Assembly: GCF_023923225.1 (NCBI RefSeq)
Contig: NZ_CP099489.1
Span: 1,798,001-1,862,000, forward strand
Direction of reading: 5' to 3'
Origin: Ornithinimicrobium faecis
GTDB lineage: Bacteria > Actinomycetota > Actinomycetes > Actinomycetales > Dermatophilaceae
DNA: 64,000 bases
The notes under the pieces are model-generated. The model saw only the letters and a list, made by a program, of their open reading frames with translations. It was not told the origin of the DNA and made no database searches. The position numbers and the translations under genes were made by a program. This document shows, one piece after another, positions 62,888 through 64,000 of the stretch (position 1 is its first letter; each line of letters begins with the position of its first letter).

Positions 62888-63271
62888 TTAGCGAGCAACG
62901 AGCTCGATCTCGACCCGTGCGCCCAGAGGAAGTTCTGCCACAGCGACCGTGGTGCGGGCCGGGTAGGGCGCCTCGAAGACAGTCGCATAGACCTCATTGA
63001 CGGCCGCGAAGTCGGCCATCGAGATCAGGTAGACGTTCACCTTGATCACATCGGCCAGCGTGCACCCGGCGGCACCGAGCACGTGCTTCAGATTCGCGAA
63101 GACCCGTTGGGTCTGGGTGCCGACATCGCCGTCGACCAGTTCGCCGGTTGCCGGGTCGATCGGGGTCTGACCGGAGACGAAGAGCAGACCTGCCCCTTTG
63201 TCTCGCACGGCGGGGGAGTAGGGACCGATCGGCTGGGGTGCCTCGGGTGCGGAGATGGCGGTGCGGCCCAC
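62888..63271 (-). CDS. RidA family protein (enamine/imine deaminase)
   Basis: 127 residues, full RidA length. Hydrolyses reactive enamine/imine intermediates released by PLP enzymes such as threonine dehydratase; the threonine aldolase at 55613 is one PLP enzyme in the window. Conserved QPIGPYSPAV, LLFVSGQTPIDP, and the active-site Arg in PYPARTTVAVAELPLGARVEIE. Start GTG 63271. Confidence 0.93.
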   Translation of the reverse strand: MGRTAISAPEAPQPIGPYSPAVRDKGAGLLFVSGQTPIDPATGELVDGDVGTQTQRVFANLKHVLGAAGCTLADVIKVNVYLISMADFAAVNEVYATVFEAPYPARTTVAVAELPLGARVEIELVAR

Positions 63272-63427
63272 GGGATCCTGCTTTCGTCAGAGGTTGTCGG
63301 GAGTCTAGGACTCTCGCTCAGGCTCGGGCGCTGAACCCGGCTGCTGGCCGGAGCACCTGTCTCGTTACGGTGCTAGGTGCCCCGCCAGCCACGGGGCGTC
63401 CCCGTCGCCTGGTGAGGAGCAGCAAGC

Positions 63428-64000
63428 ATGTCGGACGAACAGCGTTATCTCAGGGTGAGTGGTCCGCGCACTCTGGAGGAGTCGGTCTTCACCACCCCCG
63501 AGCCCGGTCCTGGACGCGTCGTTGTCGACATCACCTATGCCGGCATCTGCGGCACAGATGTGCACGGCTACACGGACGGCAGCATGCTCCCACCGGCCGT
63601 GTTTGGTCATGAGTGGACCGGCACCGTCGCGGCGGTGGGCGACGGCGTCACCCTGGTCGTCCCCGGGGATCGGGTCGTCGGTGGTGTCGGCTCAGCGTGC
63701 GGACGCTGCGCACAGTGCCTGGCTGGTCACTCGAAGAACTGTGACGTCGTCTTCGCCGAAGCCAACGGCGTCGACGAGGAGGCTGCGGACCATGGTGCCT
63801 TTGCCTCGCAGGTTGAGGTCTCGCAGCGTCGAGTCATCCCGGTCCCGACGGCACTGTCGGACGTGGATGCTGCGCTGGTGGAGCCAGCAGCGGTCACCTT
63901 CCACGCTGTCCGCCGCGCGAACGTTGAACCCGGCTGCCTTGCCGTTGTGGTCGGTGCTGGGCCGATCGGACTGTTGACCGCCCAGAACGCACGCGCAGCA
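63428..64000 (+). CDS. zinc-dependent medium-chain alcohol/butanediol dehydrogenase, 3' end cut
   Basis: The first 191 codons of an MDR-family dehydrogenase. Catalytic zinc ligands in GICGTDVHGY and FGHEWTG; structural zinc cysteines CGRCAQCLAGHSKNC; start of the Rossmann motif VVVGAGPIGLLTAQ near the window edge. Family best fits 2,3-butanediol or L-threonine dehydrogenase-like enzymes. The ATG at 63428 has GAGGAG about 9 bases upstream. Confidence 0.88.
   Translation, partial: MSDEQRYLRVSGPRTLEESVFTTPEPGPGRVVVDITYAGICGTDVHGYTDGSMLPPAVFGHEWTGTVAAVGDGVTLVVPGDRVVGGVGSACGRCAQCLAGHSKNCDVVFAEANGVDEEAADHGAFASQVEVSQRRVIPVPTALSDVDAALVEPAAVTFHAVRRANVEPGCLAVVVGAGPIGLLTAQNARAA

Overview
The window is high-GC DNA (about 70% by eye) from an actinobacterium. 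GTG starts are common, genes in operons often overlap by four bases, and many promoters read TANNNT followed 6-7 bases later by the start codon (leaderless mRNAs). The gene set (qcrCAB with a diheme cytochrome c, ctaC/D/E/F, a PASTA kinase next to an Rv2175c-like protein, class II DAHP synthase, AdoK-type adenosine kinase, a fused DEDD exonuclease/UvrC-like protein) fits Micrococcales, probably Intrasporangiaceae/Ornithinimicrobiaceae; the genus is inference. From memory, gene content and rough order follow the M. tuberculosis Rv2175c-Rv2213 block (pepB, gcvT, erpA-like, adoK, ctaC, qcrCAB, ctaE, trpD, DEDD/UvrC-like, fadD15, SRPBCC, plsC, aroG, pknL, Rv2175c), so this is an old chromosomal backbone carrying local insertions.

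Layout. 1-12 kb: leucyl aminopeptidase (cut by the window edge) divergent from gcvT; a repeat array, a glycerate kinase gene fragment and a GNAT gene; then a probable tartrate/glycerate catabolic set (LysR regulator, D-tartrate-dehydratase-like enolase-superfamily enzyme, glycerate kinase); an ECF41 sigma factor with its AhpD-like partner and a matching promoter; a second GNAT, a RibD-like reductase, cobU, an SCO2322-like surface protein and a DUF937 protein. 12-24 kb: small conserved proteins, PhzF, DUF3043, an M20 dipeptidase, a glutathionyl-hydroquinone-reductase-like enzyme, an EamA transporter, an internally duplicated membrane protein, trpS behind a complete trp attenuator, a degenerate glycerate-kinase paralogue, erpA, adoK and aat. 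24-37 kb: the respiratory supercomplex genes ctaCDF and ctaE-qcrCAB, separated by a DUF222/HNH gene, a 23-bp minisatellite and a small metallopeptidase; then a degenerate receiver protein and trpD. 37-46 kb: FAD monooxygenase, Lrp-like domain protein, DEDD-GIY-YIG nuclease, a CxxC mini-protein, a lipoprotein peptidase and a large secreted ExeM/NucH-type nuclease. 46-57 kb: FadD, SRPBCC, two ROK glucokinases, an EEP hydrolase, an esterase, PlsC, class II DAHP synthase and threonine aldolase. 57-64 kb: a TetR regulator with two palindromic operators, PASTA kinase, LysM transglycosylase, Rv2175c-like regulator, TraR/DksA zinc finger, DUF5990, RidA and a truncated zinc dehydrogenase.

The most unusual structure is a family of about 32-bp tandem repeats (core CGTRCGAGACCTNTAY, ten copies) at three intergenic sites: after gcvT, just upstream of the trpS leader promoter, and after the FAD monooxygenase gene. 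The 31-32 bp period equals three helical turns, so all cores within an array face the same side of the DNA. I do not recognise this family. The clearest mechanistic find is the trpS attenuator: a 15-residue leader peptide with tandem Trp codons, an antiterminator pairing and a 10-bp terminator. No tRNA, rRNA, CRISPR array, prophage or insertion sequence was seen.
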